This document shows, one piece after another, positions 27,737-37,693 of a DNA stretch of 64,000 nucleotides. The notes beneath the pieces are model-generated. The model saw only the letters and a program-made list of their open reading frames with translations, was not told the DNA's origin and did not search any database. The stretch is taken from contig NZ_CP051651.1 of assembly GCF_012848175.1 (NCBI RefSeq), positions 3,162,001 through 3,226,000 of the forward strand, written 5' to 3'. The number at the start of each line of letters is the position of its first letter. Positions within the stretch are counted from its first letter, which is position 1. Source of the stretch: Xanthomonas campestris pv. badrii (GTDB taxonomy: Bacteria > Pseudomonadota > Gammaproteobacteria > Xanthomonadales > Xanthomonadaceae). Position numbers and translations under genes: made by a program.

Positions 27737-30172
27737 ATGACCCGCCCCACCCTTTCGGTGATCGGCCTGGCCGCGGCCACGGTGTTGAGCGCCAGCGCAC
27801 AGGCCCAGCAAGCCGATGCCGGCGCCACCACCCTGGACACCGTGATCGTCACCGGCACCCGTGCCAGCGACCGTACCGTGCTGGAATCGACCGTGCCGGT
27901 GGACGTACTCACCGCCGAAGACATCCGCAAGGCCGGCGTGGTCAACGGCGAACTGGGCAGCGCGCTGCAGGCGCTGCTGCCCTCGTTCAACTTCCCGCGC
28001 CAGTCCAACTCCGGCGGTGCCGACCATATCCGCGCCGCGCAGCTGCGCGGGCTCTCGCCCGACCAGGTGCTGGTGCTGGTCAACGGCAAGCGCCGCCACA
28101 CCTCGGCGCTGGTCAATACCGACAGCAAGATCGGCAAGGGCACCACGCCGGTGGACTTCAACTCCATCCCGATCAACGCGATCAAGCGCATCGAAGTGCT
28201 GCGCGATGGCGCCGGCGCGCAGTACGGCTCCGATGCCATTGCCGGCGTCATCAACGTGATCCTGGACGACAACCCGGAGCGTGGCGAACTGGAAGCCAGC
28301 TTCGGCGCCTATAACACCGACGTGAAGCCGATCGACCGCCGTGTCACCGATGGCCAGACCAGCTATGCCAGCGCCAAGGTCGGCACGCTGCTGGGCGACG
28401 ACGGTGGTTTCTTCAAGGTGGGCCTGGAGCTGAAGAACCGCGAAGCGACCAACCGCGCCGGCTTCGACCAGATTCCGCCGTTCGAAGAGCAGACCCCGGC
28501 CAACCTCGCCTTGGCCGGCCGGCGCAACTACGTCCTCGGCGATGGCGCCACCAAGGGCCTGAACGCCTGGCTCAATACCAAGATCCCCTTCAGCCCCACC
28601 GGCGAGTTCTACGCCTTCGCCACCTACAACCAGCGCGATACCGAAGGCGCCAACTACTTCCGTTACCCGGACAGCAGCGCCAACTGGCGCGAGCTCTATC
28701 CCAACGGCTACCGGCCGATTTCCGAAGGCGAGAACCGCGACCTGCAGGCAGTGGCCGGCGCACGCGGGCAATGGGGCAACTGGGATTACGACGCCAGCGT
28801 CAACCATGGCCGCAACGACTTCACCTACCGGCTGCGCAATTCGCTCAACGCCTCGCTGGGGCCGACCAGCACCACGCGCTTCAAGACCGGCGATTTTGCC
28901 TTCGCGCAGACCGTGGGCAACCTCGATCTGACCCGCGTATTCGATGCTGCCGGTGCCACCCACACCTTTGGCACTGGTGCTGAATTCCGCCGCGAGCAGT
29001 ACCGCACCCACGCCGGCGACCCGGCCAGCTACGCGGCCGGCCCGTTCACCGACCGCCCCACCGGCTCGCAGGCCGGCGGCGGCCTCACCCCGCAGGACGA
29101 GGCCGACCTGTCGCGCAATGTCGCCAGCGCCTACGCCAACGTCTCCAGCCAGTTCGGCGACAAATTCTCCACCGACCTGGCTGGCCGCTACGAGCATTAC
29201 CAGGACTTCGGCAGCCAGTGGACCGGCAAGCTGGCCGCGCGCTATGCGTTCGCCCCGGCGTTCGCACTGCGTGGCGCCATTTCCAACAACGTGCGCGCGC
29301 CCTCGCTCAGCCAGATCGGTTACGAAGCCACCTCCACCGGCTACGACGCCGCCGGCCGCCTGACCCAGGGCCGCCTGCTGTCGGTCAACAACCCGATCGC
29401 ACGCGCGCTCGGCGCCACCGACCTGAAGCCAGAAAAATCGGTCAATTACAGCCTGGGCTTCACCAGCCAGCTGGGCGACCACTTCGACCTGTCGCTGGAT
29501 TTCTTCCAGATCGATATCGACGACCGCATTGCGTTGTCCGAAGACATCACCGGCGATGCATTGACCAGTTTCGTGCAGCAGAACTTCGGCGTGACCGGCG
29601 TGCAGAGCGCCAGCTACTTCCTCAACGCTGCCGACACCCGCACCCGCGGCGCCGAGCTGGTGGCCAACTGGCGCCAGTACGCCTTCGGCGGCGACCTGCT
29701 GCTGACCGGCACCTACAGCTACGCCAAGACCGAGCTGGAAAACATCATCGCCACCCCGGCGCAGCTGCTCGCCTTGAACCCGGACTACGTGCTGTTCGGC
29801 GTGGAAGAGAGCAACACGCTCACCGATGCCGCACCGCGCACGCGCGCTGCGCTGGCGGCCAACTGGAGCAACCAACGCTGGAATCTGCAGACCCGCGTGA
29901 ACCGCTATGGCAGCGCCACCCGCGTGTTCGACTTCGGCGGCGGCTTCGTGCCGCGCCAGACCTACGGCGCCGAATGGCAGCTGGACCTGGAAGCCGAATA
30001 CCACCTGGGCACGCAGTGGACGCTGGCCATCGGCGGGCAGAACATCCTGGACAACTATTCGGACCGCTCCATCGACGACATCGCCTACTTCGGCAACCTG
30101 CCCTACGACGTGCTGTCGCCGATCGGCAGCAACGGCGCGTACTGGTATGGGCGGGTGCGGTACAGCTTCTGA
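27737..30172 (+). CDS. TonB-dependent outer-membrane receptor
   Basis: An 811-residue receptor. The signal peptide ends near residue 23 (SASAQAQ), the TonB box LDTVIVTGTR is at 33-42, and the plug has LRGLSPDQVLVLVNGKRRH, then RIEVLRDGAGAQYGSDAIAGVINVIL. The barrel carries the TBDR motif RGAISNNVRAPSLSQIG and ends in the aromatic WYGRVRYSF. The form of the plug (KRRHTSALVN) is that of the large iron/nutrient receptor group abundant in Xanthomonas. The substrate cannot be told; no transport or enzyme gene for a defined substrate is adjacent. A GGAGAGAGAG ribosome site precedes the ATG. Confidence 0.88.
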   Translation: MTRPTLSVIGLAAATVLSASAQAQQADAGATTLDTVIVTGTRASDRTVLESTVPVDVLTAEDIRKAGVVNGELGSALQALLPSFNFPRQSNSGGADHIRAAQLRGLSPDQVLVLVNGKRRHTSALVNTDSKIGKGTTPVDFNSIPINAIKRIEVLRDGAGAQYGSDAIAGVINVILDDNPERGELEASFGAYNTDVKPIDRRVTDGQTSYASAKVGTLLGDDGGFFKVGLELKNREATNRAGFDQIPPFEEQTPANLALAGRRNYVLGDGATKGLNAWLNTKIPFSPTGEFYAFATYNQRDTEGANYFRYPDSSANWRELYPNGYRPISEGENRDLQAVAGARGQWGNWDYDASVNHGRNDFTYRLRNSLNASLGPTSTTRFKTGDFAFAQTVGNLDLTRVFDAAGATHTFGTGAEFRREQYRTHAGDPASYAAGPFTDRPTGSQAGGGLTPQDEADLSRNVASAYANVSSQFGDKFSTDLAGRYEHYQDFGSQWTGKLAARYAFAPAFALRGAISNNVRAPSLSQIGYEATSTGYDAAGRLTQGRLLSVNNPIARALGATDLKPEKSVNYSLGFTSQLGDHFDLSLDFFQIDIDDRIALSEDITGDALTSFVQQNFGVTGVQSASYFLNAADTRTRGAELVANWRQYAFGGDLLLTGTYSYAKTELENIIATPAQLLALNPDYVLFGVEESNTLTDAAPRTRAALAANWSNQRWNLQTRVNRYGSATRVFDFGGGFVPRQTYGAEWQLDLEAEYHLGTQWTLAIGGQNILDNYSDRSIDDIAYFGNLPYDVLSPIGSNGAYWYGRVRYSF

Positions 30173-30193
30173 GCAACAGCGCAGAACTCTAAA

Positions 30194-30331
30194 GCCCCTC
30201 TCCTGCGGGAGAGGGGTTGGGGTGAGGGTACGGGCGAAGCCCTCGTGCAGCCAAACTCCAACAGGCTTCGCCCGTACCCTCATCCGCCCCTGCGGGGCAC
30301 CTTCTCCCGACGGGAGAAGGGGTAATCGCCG
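30194..30331. repeat. Composite inverted repeat: two palindromic elements facing each other
   Basis: Two copies of the window-wide repeat lie in opposite orientation. CCCCTCTCC/GGAGAGGGG with GGTGAGGGTACGGG is on the left, and GTACCCTCATCC with CTTCTCCCG/CGGGAGAAGG on the right. They are joined by an 18-bp inverted repeat (GAGGGTACGGGCGAAGCC at 30224-30241 with GGCTTCGCCCGTACCCTC at 30263-30280). The unit lies after the receptor stop and could act as a strong transcription-ending structure. Confidence 0.75.
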
Positions 30332-30377
30332 CCGTTCCATAACCTGAATCTCACACCGCCTTGCGCACACTGCCCTG

Positions 30378-31136
30378 ATGGCAGACGTGCATTCCCCCCT
30401 TCCGTCGCCGCCATTGCTGGACGATGCCTGCGCATTGTTCCTGGACGTGGACGGCACCCTGATCGATTTTGCCGACAGCCCCGAGGCGGTGCGGCTATTG
30501 CCTGAGGTGCGTGCGGCCATCGGCCGCCTCAGCGTGCGGCTCGCTGGCGCCATCGCCCTGGTCAGCGGGCGGCCGCTGGCACAGCTCGACGCCCTGTTCG
30601 CCCCGCTGATCCTCCCGGCCGCCGGCCTGCACGGCCATGAGCTGCGCAGCGACACCGCGGCGCGCGCAGCGATGCCGCAGGACACCTCCGAGTGGCTGCA
30701 TGGCCTGCATCAACGCGCCGCCGCGCTCACCCATCGGCATCCCGGCGTGCTGGTCGAAGACAAGGGCGTCAGCGTGGCGCTGCACTGGCGCGCGCAGCCG
30801 CTGGCCGGCCCCGACGTGCTCGCCTTCGCGCAGGACGAAATCGCCCAGCTCTCCGGTTACCGCCTGCAGCCGGGCGATCACGTCGTGGAATTCGTGCCCG
30901 AAGGCAGCAACAAGGGCCTGGCGGTAGAACAGCTGATGCAGCACGGCGCCTTCGCCGGCCGTACCCCCGTGTTCGTGGGCGACGATCTCACCGACGAATT
31001 CGGTTTCGAGGCGGCAAACCGGCTCGGCGGCTGGAGCGTGCTGGTGGGCGACCGTGCCCAGACCAGCGCGCGCTATCGCGTCCCAGGCACGGCCGCCGTC
31101 CATGCGTGGCTGCAACAGAACGCGCGCGGTACCTGA
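30378..31136 (+). CDS. otsB: Trehalose-6-phosphate phosphatase
   Basis: A 252-residue HAD-superfamily phosphatase. The nucleophile motif LFLDVDGTLIDF places the catalytic aspartates at 23 and 25. VSGRPLAQLDALFAP, AAGLHGHELR, PEGSNKGLAVEQL and FVGDDLTDEFGFEAAN complete the trehalose-phosphatase pattern. It converts trehalose-6-phosphate from OtsA to trehalose. It is first in a three-gene operon with a GH15 enzyme and otsA. The start at 30378 is the first ATG of the frame and fits the family. Confidence 0.94.
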   Translation: MADVHSPLPSPPLLDDACALFLDVDGTLIDFADSPEAVRLLPEVRAAIGRLSVRLAGAIALVSGRPLAQLDALFAPLILPAAGLHGHELRSDTAARAAMPQDTSEWLHGLHQRAAALTHRHPGVLVEDKGVSVALHWRAQPLAGPDVLAFAQDEIAQLSGYRLQPGDHVVEFVPEGSNKGLAVEQLMQHGAFAGRTPVFVGDDLTDEFGFEAANRLGGWSVLVGDRAQTSARYRVPGTAAVHAWLQQNARGT

Positions 31137-31183
31137 GCACCCGCCCTCCCCCTTTCGTCATTGCATAGGATCGTTGGTACTTC

Positions 31184-32962
31184 ATGACCGAGCCAAACCT
31201 GGATCTGGGCGTCATCGGCAACTGCAGCTTCGGCGCATTGGTGGATCGGCAGGCACGCGTGGTGTGGAGCTGCCTGCCCGCCTTCGACGGCGACCCCGCC
31301 TTTTGTTCGCTGCTGTCGCCCAAGACCGAGGGTGGCGACTTTGCCGTGGAGCTGGAGGATTTCGTCAGCAGCGAGCAGCACTACCTGTCCAATACCGCCG
31401 TGCTGCGCACGGTCCTGCGCGACAGCAAGGGCGGCGAAGTCGAGGTGATCGATTTCGCACCGCGCTGGCGCAATAACGGCCGCTTCTATCGGCCGGTGAG
31501 CATCATCCGCCAGATCCGTCCGTTGGCCGGCAACCCGCGCATCATCGTGCGCGCCCGCCCGCTGGCCGATTGGGGTGGCCGCACGCCCGAGACCACCTGG
31601 GGCAGCAACCATATCCGCTGGGTGTTGCCGGAATTCACCCTGCGCCTGACCACCGACGTGCCGGTGCGGTTCGTGCGCGATGGCCTGCCATTCGTGCTCA
31701 GTCACCCGGTCAGCCTGGTGCTGGGCGTGGACGAATCGCTGACCCGCTCGCTCACCGGCTATGTGCAGGAAGCGCAGGAGCGCACCGAAGAATACTGGCG
31801 CGAGTGGGTGCGGTATCTGTCGATCCCGCTGGACTGGCAGGAAGCGGTGATCCGCAGCGCGATCACGCTCAAGCTGTGCCAGTACGAAGACAGTGGCGCG
31901 ATCATTGCCGCGATGACCACCTCGATCCCGGAAGCGCCCAACACCCCGCGCAACTGGGATTACCGCTATTGCTGGCTGCGCGATGCGGCCTTCGTGGTGC
32001 GTGCGCTCAATCGCCTGGGCGCCACCCGCACGATGGAGCAGTTCATCGGCTACATCTTCAACATCGCCACCAGCGACGGCACCATGCAGCCGCTGTACGG
32101 CATCGGTTTCGAATCGCAGCTGGAAGAGCACGAAGTCGAGACGATGGCTGGCTACCGCGGCATGGGCCCGGTGCGGCGCGGCAACCTGGCCTGGATCCAG
32201 CAACAGCACGATGTCTACGGCAGCGTGGTGCTGGCGTCCACGCAGCTGTTCTTCGACCTGCGCCTGAAGGATCAGGGCGATGCAGACACCTTCCGTCGCC
32301 TGGAGCCGCTGGGCGAACGCGCCTACGCACTGCACAACGTGCCCGATGCCGGCCTGTGGGAATTCCGCGGCCGCGCCGAGGTGCACACCTACACCGCCGC
32401 GATGTGCTGGGCGGCCTGCGACCGGCTGTCCAAGATCGCCGAGCGGCTGGTGTTGCCCGAGCGCAGCAGCTATTGGCGCGAGCGTGCCGACAGCATCCGC
32501 GAGCGCGTGTTGAACGAGGCCTGGAGCGAGGAGCGCGGCCACTTCACCGACACGCTCGGCGGTCACCGCCTGGATGCCTCGCTGTTGCTGCTGGCCGATA
32601 TCGGCATCGTGGATGCTGGCGACAGCCGCTTCGTGCGCACGGTCGAAGCGGTGGGCCGCGTGCTCAAGCATGGCGACGCGCTCTACCGCTACATCGCACC
32701 GGACGACTTCGGCGAGCCGGAAACCAGCTTCACCATCTGCACGTTCTGGTACATCGATGCGCTGGCGTCCATCGGCCGCAAGGACGAGGCGCGTGAACTG
32801 TTCGAGCGCATTCTCTCGCGCCGCAATCACCTGGGCTTGCTGTCCGAAGACCTATCGTTCGAGGACGGCGAAGCCTGGGGCAATTTCCCGCAGACCTATT
32901 CGCACGTCGGCTTGATCATCGCAGCGATGCGCTTGTCGCGGAGCTGGCAGGAGGCATCATGA
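31184..32962 (+). CDS. Glycoside hydrolase family 15 enzyme (glucoamylase or trehalase type)
   Basis: A 592-residue GH15 protein. The N-terminal domain starts LGVIGNCSFGALVDRQARVV. The (alpha/alpha)6 barrel carries the family motif NWDYRYCWLRDA at residues 257-268 and, near the end, LLSEDLSFEDGEAWGNFPQTYSH with the second acidic residue. There is no signal peptide, so it acts in the cytoplasm. Some bacterial GH15 members of this form are trehalases. Lying between otsB and otsA, with its stop overlapping the otsA start, it probably turns over trehalose or a related glucan inside the cell. Confidence 0.88.
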   Translation: MTEPNLDLGVIGNCSFGALVDRQARVVWSCLPAFDGDPAFCSLLSPKTEGGDFAVELEDFVSSEQHYLSNTAVLRTVLRDSKGGEVEVIDFAPRWRNNGRFYRPVSIIRQIRPLAGNPRIIVRARPLADWGGRTPETTWGSNHIRWVLPEFTLRLTTDVPVRFVRDGLPFVLSHPVSLVLGVDESLTRSLTGYVQEAQERTEEYWREWVRYLSIPLDWQEAVIRSAITLKLCQYEDSGAIIAAMTTSIPEAPNTPRNWDYRYCWLRDAAFVVRALNRLGATRTMEQFIGYIFNIATSDGTMQPLYGIGFESQLEEHEVETMAGYRGMGPVRRGNLAWIQQQHDVYGSVVLASTQLFFDLRLKDQGDADTFRRLEPLGERAYALHNVPDAGLWEFRGRAEVHTYTAAMCWAACDRLSKIAERLVLPERSSYWRERADSIRERVLNEAWSEERGHFTDTLGGHRLDASLLLLADIGIVDAGDSRFVRTVEAVGRVLKHGDALYRYIAPDDFGEPETSFTICTFWYIDALASIGRKDEARELFERILSRRNHLGLLSEDLSFEDGEAWGNFPQTYSHVGLIIAAMRLSRSWQEAS

Positions 32963-34326
32963 GTCGTTTGGTGGTGGTATCCAATCGCGTCGCAGTGCCG
33001 GGCGAAACCCGGGCCGGCGGCCTGGCGGTGGGGTTGCTGGCCGCGCTCAAGGAGCGCGGCGGCATGTGGTTCGGCTGGAGCGGCAAGACCGCACGCGGCG
33101 ACAGTGGCGGCATGCACGAGCAGACCGAAGGCGACATCACCTTCGTCACCATGGACCTCAACAAGCGCGACATCGATTCGTACTACAACGGTTTCGCCAA
33201 CCGCACGCTGTGGCCCCTGCTGCACTTTCGCCTGGATCTGGTGGACTACGATCGCGCCACCCGCGAAGGCTATCTACGCGTCAATCGCCTGTTCGCAGAA
33301 AAACTCGCGCCGTTGCTGAAAGACAGCGATACGGTGTGGATCCACGATTACCATATGATTCCGCTGGGCGCGATGCTGCGCGAGTTGGGCGTGGGCTGCA
33401 AGATGGGTTTCTTCCTGCACGTGCCGATGCCGTCGGCCGATCTGGTGCAGGCAATGCCCGACCACGCACGCTTGTTCAGCATGTTCTACGCCTACGATCT
33501 GGTGGGCTTCCAGACCCAGCGCGATGCCGAACGCTTCAAGGCGTATGTGCGCCTGTTCGGCGGCGGCCGCATTCTGGAAGGCGACCTGGTCGAAGGCCCG
33601 GGCGGGCGGCGGTTCACTGCGGCATCGTTCCCCATCGGTATCGATACCGATCTGATTGCCAATCAGGCAAAGGCCGCCGTCGGCAAGCAGGCGGTGCGCG
33701 ATTTGCGCGAGAGTCTGCGCGGGCGGCAACTCGCCATCGGTGTGGACCGGCTGGATTATTCCAAGGGCCTGCCGGAACGCTTCCAGGGCTTCGAGCGTTA
33801 TCTGGAACGTTATCCGGATCAATCCGGCAGCCTGACCTATCTGCAGATCGCGCCGGTGTCGCGCGGCGATGTCACCGAATACCGTCACCTGCGCAGCCAG
33901 CTCGAACAGATCGCCGGCCATATCAATGGTGGGCATGCAGAGCCGGACTGGACGCCACTACGCTACGTCAACCAGAACTTCAGCCATGCCACGTTGACCG
34001 GCTTCTATCGTGCGGCCTCTGTATGCCTGGTCACGCCATTGCGCGATGGCATGAACCTGGTCGCCAAGGAATTCGTGGCGGCACAGGATCCGGAAGACCC
34101 GGGTGTCCTGGTGCTGTCGCTGTTCGCTGGCGCGGCCGACGAAATGAAGGAAGCGCTGCTGGTCAATCCGCACGATCTGGACGGTGTGGCCGATGCGATT
34201 GCAACCGCGGCCAGCATGCCGCTGGCCAGCCGCATCGAGCGCTGGCACGCCATGATGGACCACCTGCGCAAGAACACCATCAATCACTGGCGCCAACGCT
34301 ATCTACAGGCACTGGCCGAGGTCTGA
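32959..34326 (+). CDS. otsA: Trehalose-6-phosphate synthase
   Basis: A 455-residue GT20 glycosyltransferase. [11 protein letters not shown] opens the protein, and the UDP-glucose loop [23 protein letters not shown] covers about residues 17-40. [33 protein letters not shown] and [15 protein letters not shown] are the substrate and nucleotide sites. It makes trehalose-6-phosphate from UDP-glucose and glucose-6-phosphate. The ATG overlaps the GH15 stop (ATGA). The 3' end is followed by a palindromic repeat at 34371-34414. Confidence 0.95.
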   Translation: MSRLVVVSNRVAVPGETRAGGLAVGLLAALKERGGMWFGWSGKTARGDSGGMHEQTEGDITFVTMDLNKRDIDSYYNGFANRTLWPLLHFRLDLVDYDRATREGYLRVNRLFAEKLAPLLKDSDTVWIHDYHMIPLGAMLRELGVGCKMGFFLHVPMPSADLVQAMPDHARLFSMFYAYDLVGFQTQRDAERFKAYVRLFGGGRILEGDLVEGPGGRRFTAASFPIGIDTDLIANQAKAAVGKQAVRDLRESLRGRQLAIGVDRLDYSKGLPERFQGFERYLERYPDQSGSLTYLQIAPVSRGDVTEYRHLRSQLEQIAGHINGGHAEPDWTPLRYVNQNFSHATLTGFYRAASVCLVTPLRDGMNLVAKEFVAAQDPEDPGVLVLSLFAGAADEMKEALLVNPHDLDGVADAIATAASMPLASRIERWHAMMDHLRKNTINHWRQRYLQALAEV

Positions 34327-34841
34327 GCCAGGCTCGGCGCGCCCAGACGCACCGCGATCGGGCAATGCATCCTTCTCCTGCCGGGAGAAAGGTGCCCGAA
34401 GGGGGGATGAGGGTACGTGTACACGTAACCCTGAAAAATCTCGGCGTCTACAGATCCCGATTTTCAAATCCCAAAATTCCCGCTTTATCATTTGAGTCAA
34501 TAGCGAAATAGAGCTACCCCAGAATCATGCATTCGCCGCCACATGCGAATGCCGCCCGAACCGATGGGCATCCACTGCAGACTCACATTCCCTCTGAATT
34601 TGAGCAATTTCAGCGTTCCATGCTCACAGGTTGGAACGCTGGTTCCTATTCCGTCACGGACAGGCGGCGGCGGGAGGTCTAAAATATCTACATGAGTGGC
34701 GCTGAGGACCCTGGGAGGGGCTGCGCGTTCATGGCGTTCGATGTTCCTGTTAGATCCGGGCCGCCTATCTGCCACCTGCGATCTCTCTCCCTCCACGGCT
34801 TGTCGCCCGCTGCGGCCCCAAGTCCTTCCTGACATCTCAAA
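34327..34841. other. 515-base intergenic region with one palindromic repeat and two hairpins
   Basis: No gene is supported. A repeat copy is at 34371-34414 (CTTCTCCTGCCGGGAGAAAGG, then GGATGAGGGTACG). Two clean hairpins follow: GCATTCGC/GCGAATGC at 34529-34552 and CAGCGTTCCA/TGGAACGCTG at 34611-34641. The middle part is clearly lower in GC than the flanks. This could be the promoter and leader region of gcd, or hold a small RNA; nothing decides it. Confidence 0.5.
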
Positions 34842-37316
34842 ATGACTGATCAATCCTCAAAACGTGGGCTAGGCACCTGGTTGCTGGTGGCCTATGCCGT
34901 GGTGATCGCCGTGCTCGGTGCGGTGCTCGCCTACGAAGGCGGTCGCCTGGTGGCCGTCGGCGGTTCCTGGTACTACCTGCTGGCAGGTATCGCGTTGCTG
35001 CTGGCGGGCGTGCTGCTCGCGGCGGGCAAGCGCGCGGGCCTGTGGCTGTTCGGCGCCACCCTGGCCGCCACCATTGCCTGGGCGCTGTGGGAAGTGGGCC
35101 TGGATGGCTGGGGTCTGGTCCCGCGTCTGGCCTGGATCTCGGTGCTGGGCCTGGTGCTGCTGCCGTTCTGGAGCGTGGCGCGTCGGCGCATGCAGCCCCT
35201 GTCCGGTGCCGGCTATCTGGTGGTCGCCGGGGTGCTGCCGGTGCTGGGCGCAGCGCTGATCCTGTGGCCGTTGTTCGTGCCACGCAATGTCGAACTGGCG
35301 GATGCGTCCAAGCAGGCCGCCAATCCCGCTGCCTTCAGCCGCGCCACCGTGCCCAGCCCGGACGGCAACGTCGCGGCCAATCACGACGCCAGCAACTGGA
35401 CCGCGTACGCCGGCTCCAACCTGTCCAACCACTACACCCCGGGCGCGCAGATCACCCCGGAGAACGTCAAGAACCTGAAGATCGCCTGGGAGTTCCACAC
35501 CGGCGACCTGAAGCCGGCCGGCTCCAAGCTGGGCTACGCCTTCCAGAACACCCCGCTCAAGGTCGGCGACCTGCTCTACATCTGCACGCCCACCCAGAAA
35601 GTGATCGCGGTGGAAGCGGCCAATGGCAAGCAGCGTTGGCGCTTCGACCCGCAGACCAACCCCAAGGCGATGGCCGGCGTGGCCGCCACCACCTGCCGTG
35701 GCGTGTCGTACTACCAGGCACCGGAAGGCACCGCCGAGTGCCCGACCCGGATCTTCTGGCCGATGGTCGATGGCCGCCTCGGCGCGCTGGATGCGCAGAC
35801 CGGCAAGCTGTGCACCAGCTTCGGCAACAACGGCTATGTGGACCTCAATGCCGGTACCGGCAACACCAAGCCGGGCTTTGTCGGCCCGACCTCGCCGCCG
35901 GTGGTGATGCGCGGCGTGGTGATCCAGCCCACCGGCCAGGTGCGCGACGGGCAGGAAGGCGATGCGCCGTCCGGCGTGGTGCGTGGCTTCGATGCGCTCA
36001 CCGGCCAGCTGCGCTGGGCCTGGGACCTGGGCAACCCGGCGATCACCGCCGAACCGCCGGCCGGCCAGACCTATACCCGCTCCACCCCGAATGTGTGGTC
36101 GCTGATGGCCGCCGACGATGAGCTGGGCCTGGTCTACCTGCCCACCGGCAATGCCTCGGGCGACTTCTTCGGCAAGGGCCGTACCCCGCAGGACGAGGAA
36201 TACACCGCCTCGCTGGTGGCCGTGGATGCGGCCACCGGCAAGGAGCGCTGGCACTTCCGTACCGTCAACCACGACCTGTGGGACTACGACATCGGCCCGC
36301 AGCCGAACCTGGTCGATTGGCCGGTGGCCGGCGGCGGCACCCGCTCTGCCGTGATCCAGCCCACCAAGTCCGGCCAGGTGTTCGTGCTGGACCGTGCCAC
36401 CGGCGCGCCGTTGATGCCGGTCAAGCAGATCCCGGTGCCGCAGGGCACCGATCACGGCGACTGGACTGCGGCCACCCAGCCGGTCTCGCCGGGCATGCCC
36501 AATACCGTGGGCGCGCCGAGCCGCGAGGTGGAAACCATCATCGAATCCGACGCCTGGGGCATGACCCCGTTCGACCAGCTGGCCTGCCGCATCCGGTTCA
36601 AGCAACTGCGCTACGAAGGCATGTTCACCCCGCCCACCCTGCAAGGCTCGCTGGCCTTCACCGGCAACCATGGCGGCATCAACTGGGGCGGCGTCTCGGT
36701 CGATCTGCAGCGCGGCATCATGGTGATGAACAGCAATCGCCTGCCTTACACCTTGCAGGTCTATACCCGCGAAAAGATGAACGAGCTGGGCGTGGTGTCG
36801 GTGTTCGATGGCAAGAGCAAAACCCCCGGCTACATGGCGCAGAAGGGTCTGGCCTACGGTGCCCGCAAGGAGCCGTGGATGTCGCCGCTCAACACCCCGT
36901 GCGTCGCCCCGCCGTGGGGCTACATCGCCGACGTCGATCTGCGCACGCAGCAGGTGCTGTGGCGCCGTCCGCTGGGTACCGGTTACGACCAGGGCCCCAT
37001 GGGCATTCCGTCCAAGACCAAGTTCGAGATCGGCACGCCCAACAACAGCGGCTCGCTGGCCACCGCCGGCGGCGTGACCTTCATCGGCGCGAGCCTGGAC
37101 GATTTCATGCGCGGCTTCGACACCCGCACCGGCAAGCAGGTCTGGGAAACCCGCGTCCCTGCCGGCCCGCAGGCCGCACCAATGAGCTACACCATCGATG
37201 GCAAGCAATACATCGTGGCCGCCGTCGGAGGACACGACCGCATGGAAACCAAGTCGGGCGACAGCGTGATCGCCTGGACGTTGCCGGACGACGCCCAGGC
37301 GACGCCGGCGAAATAA
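34842..37316 (+). CDS. gcd: Membrane-bound PQQ-dependent glucose dehydrogenase
   Basis: An 824-residue quinoprotein. Residues 1-150 hold five membrane segments. The periplasmic part is an eight-bladed PQQ propeller with repeated W-motifs such as AANGKQRWRFDPQTN, DALTGQLRWAWDLG and DAATGKERWHFRTVNHDLWDYDIG. It oxidises glucose to gluconolactone in the periplasm and passes electrons to ubiquinone. The start at 34842 is the first ATG and gives the expected N-terminal helix. A terminator follows the stop by about 30 bases, so it is likely transcribed alone. Confidence 0.94.
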   Translation: MTDQSSKRGLGTWLLVAYAVVIAVLGAVLAYEGGRLVAVGGSWYYLLAGIALLLAGVLLAAGKRAGLWLFGATLAATIAWALWEVGLDGWGLVPRLAWISVLGLVLLPFWSVARRRMQPLSGAGYLVVAGVLPVLGAALILWPLFVPRNVELADASKQAANPAAFSRATVPSPDGNVAANHDASNWTAYAGSNLSNHYTPGAQITPENVKNLKIAWEFHTGDLKPAGSKLGYAFQNTPLKVGDLLYICTPTQKVIAVEAANGKQRWRFDPQTNPKAMAGVAATTCRGVSYYQAPEGTAECPTRIFWPMVDGRLGALDAQTGKLCTSFGNNGYVDLNAGTGNTKPGFVGPTSPPVVMRGVVIQPTGQVRDGQEGDAPSGVVRGFDALTGQLRWAWDLGNPAITAEPPAGQTYTRSTPNVWSLMAADDELGLVYLPTGNASGDFFGKGRTPQDEEYTASLVAVDAATGKERWHFRTVNHDLWDYDIGPQPNLVDWPVAGGGTRSAVIQPTKSGQVFVLDRATGAPLMPVKQIPVPQGTDHGDWTAATQPVSPGMPNTVGAPSREVETIIESDAWGMTPFDQLACRIRFKQLRYEGMFTPPTLQGSLAFTGNHGGINWGGVSVDLQRGIMVMNSNRLPYTLQVYTREKMNELGVVSVFDGKSKTPGYMAQKGLAYGARKEPWMSPLNTPCVAPPWGYIADVDLRTQQVLWRRPLGTGYDQGPMGIPSKTKFEIGTPNNSGSLATAGGVTFIGASLDDFMRGFDTRTGKQVWETRVPAGPQAAPMSYTIDGKQYIVAAVGGHDRMETKSGDSVIAWTLPDDAQATPAK

Positions 37317-37346
37317 TCCTGCGCCTGCCAGTGAAGTAGCTGATCG

Positions 37347-37377
37347 AACCGGTCGTCGCGAGACGGCCGGTTTTTTT
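37347..37377 (+). terminator. Rho-independent terminator of gcd
   Basis: A GC-rich hairpin (AACCGG.CGTC with GACGGCCGGTT, GCGA loop) is followed directly by a run of seven T. It lies 30 bases after the gcd stop. Confidence 0.9.
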
Positions 37378-37693
37378 GTGTGCGGCACCGGGAATCGCTC
37401 GCGCGCGCAGCCAGCACGGCCACTGCACAGCGGTCGGGCTCGCTTTTCATCACATGATATTTACATTCTTTCCCCATTGGTCGATGGATCGCAGCCCTGG
37501 TCGACCGGCCACGGCGCCTGATGAAACCGCTTCCAAATCAAGTACATCGGCGCGTATGCAGGCCTTCCCGCCACGCGCCGACAAACGGTGCATTCACACC
37601 ATCATGATTCGGGCTCGGCCGCCGATACCCCATGTGCAGCCACCTCCTGCCGCACACCGATCCCCCTTCCAGAACACCAGTTGGACTCAGCCT
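37378..37693. other. Intergenic region between gcd and the chemoreceptor
   Basis: 316 bases with no supported gene. The reading frame of the chemoreceptor is open back to 37376, but these codons show no domain or ribosome site. No repeat or clear promoter element was recognised. Confidence 0.5.

Noticed and set aside
27383..30685. A 1100-codon open frame on the minus strand opposite the TonB-dependent receptor
   Set aside because: It mirrors the receptor codons, has low-complexity Gly/Ala/Val-rich text with no domain, and crosses two other genes. Long antisense frames are expected in GC-rich DNA.
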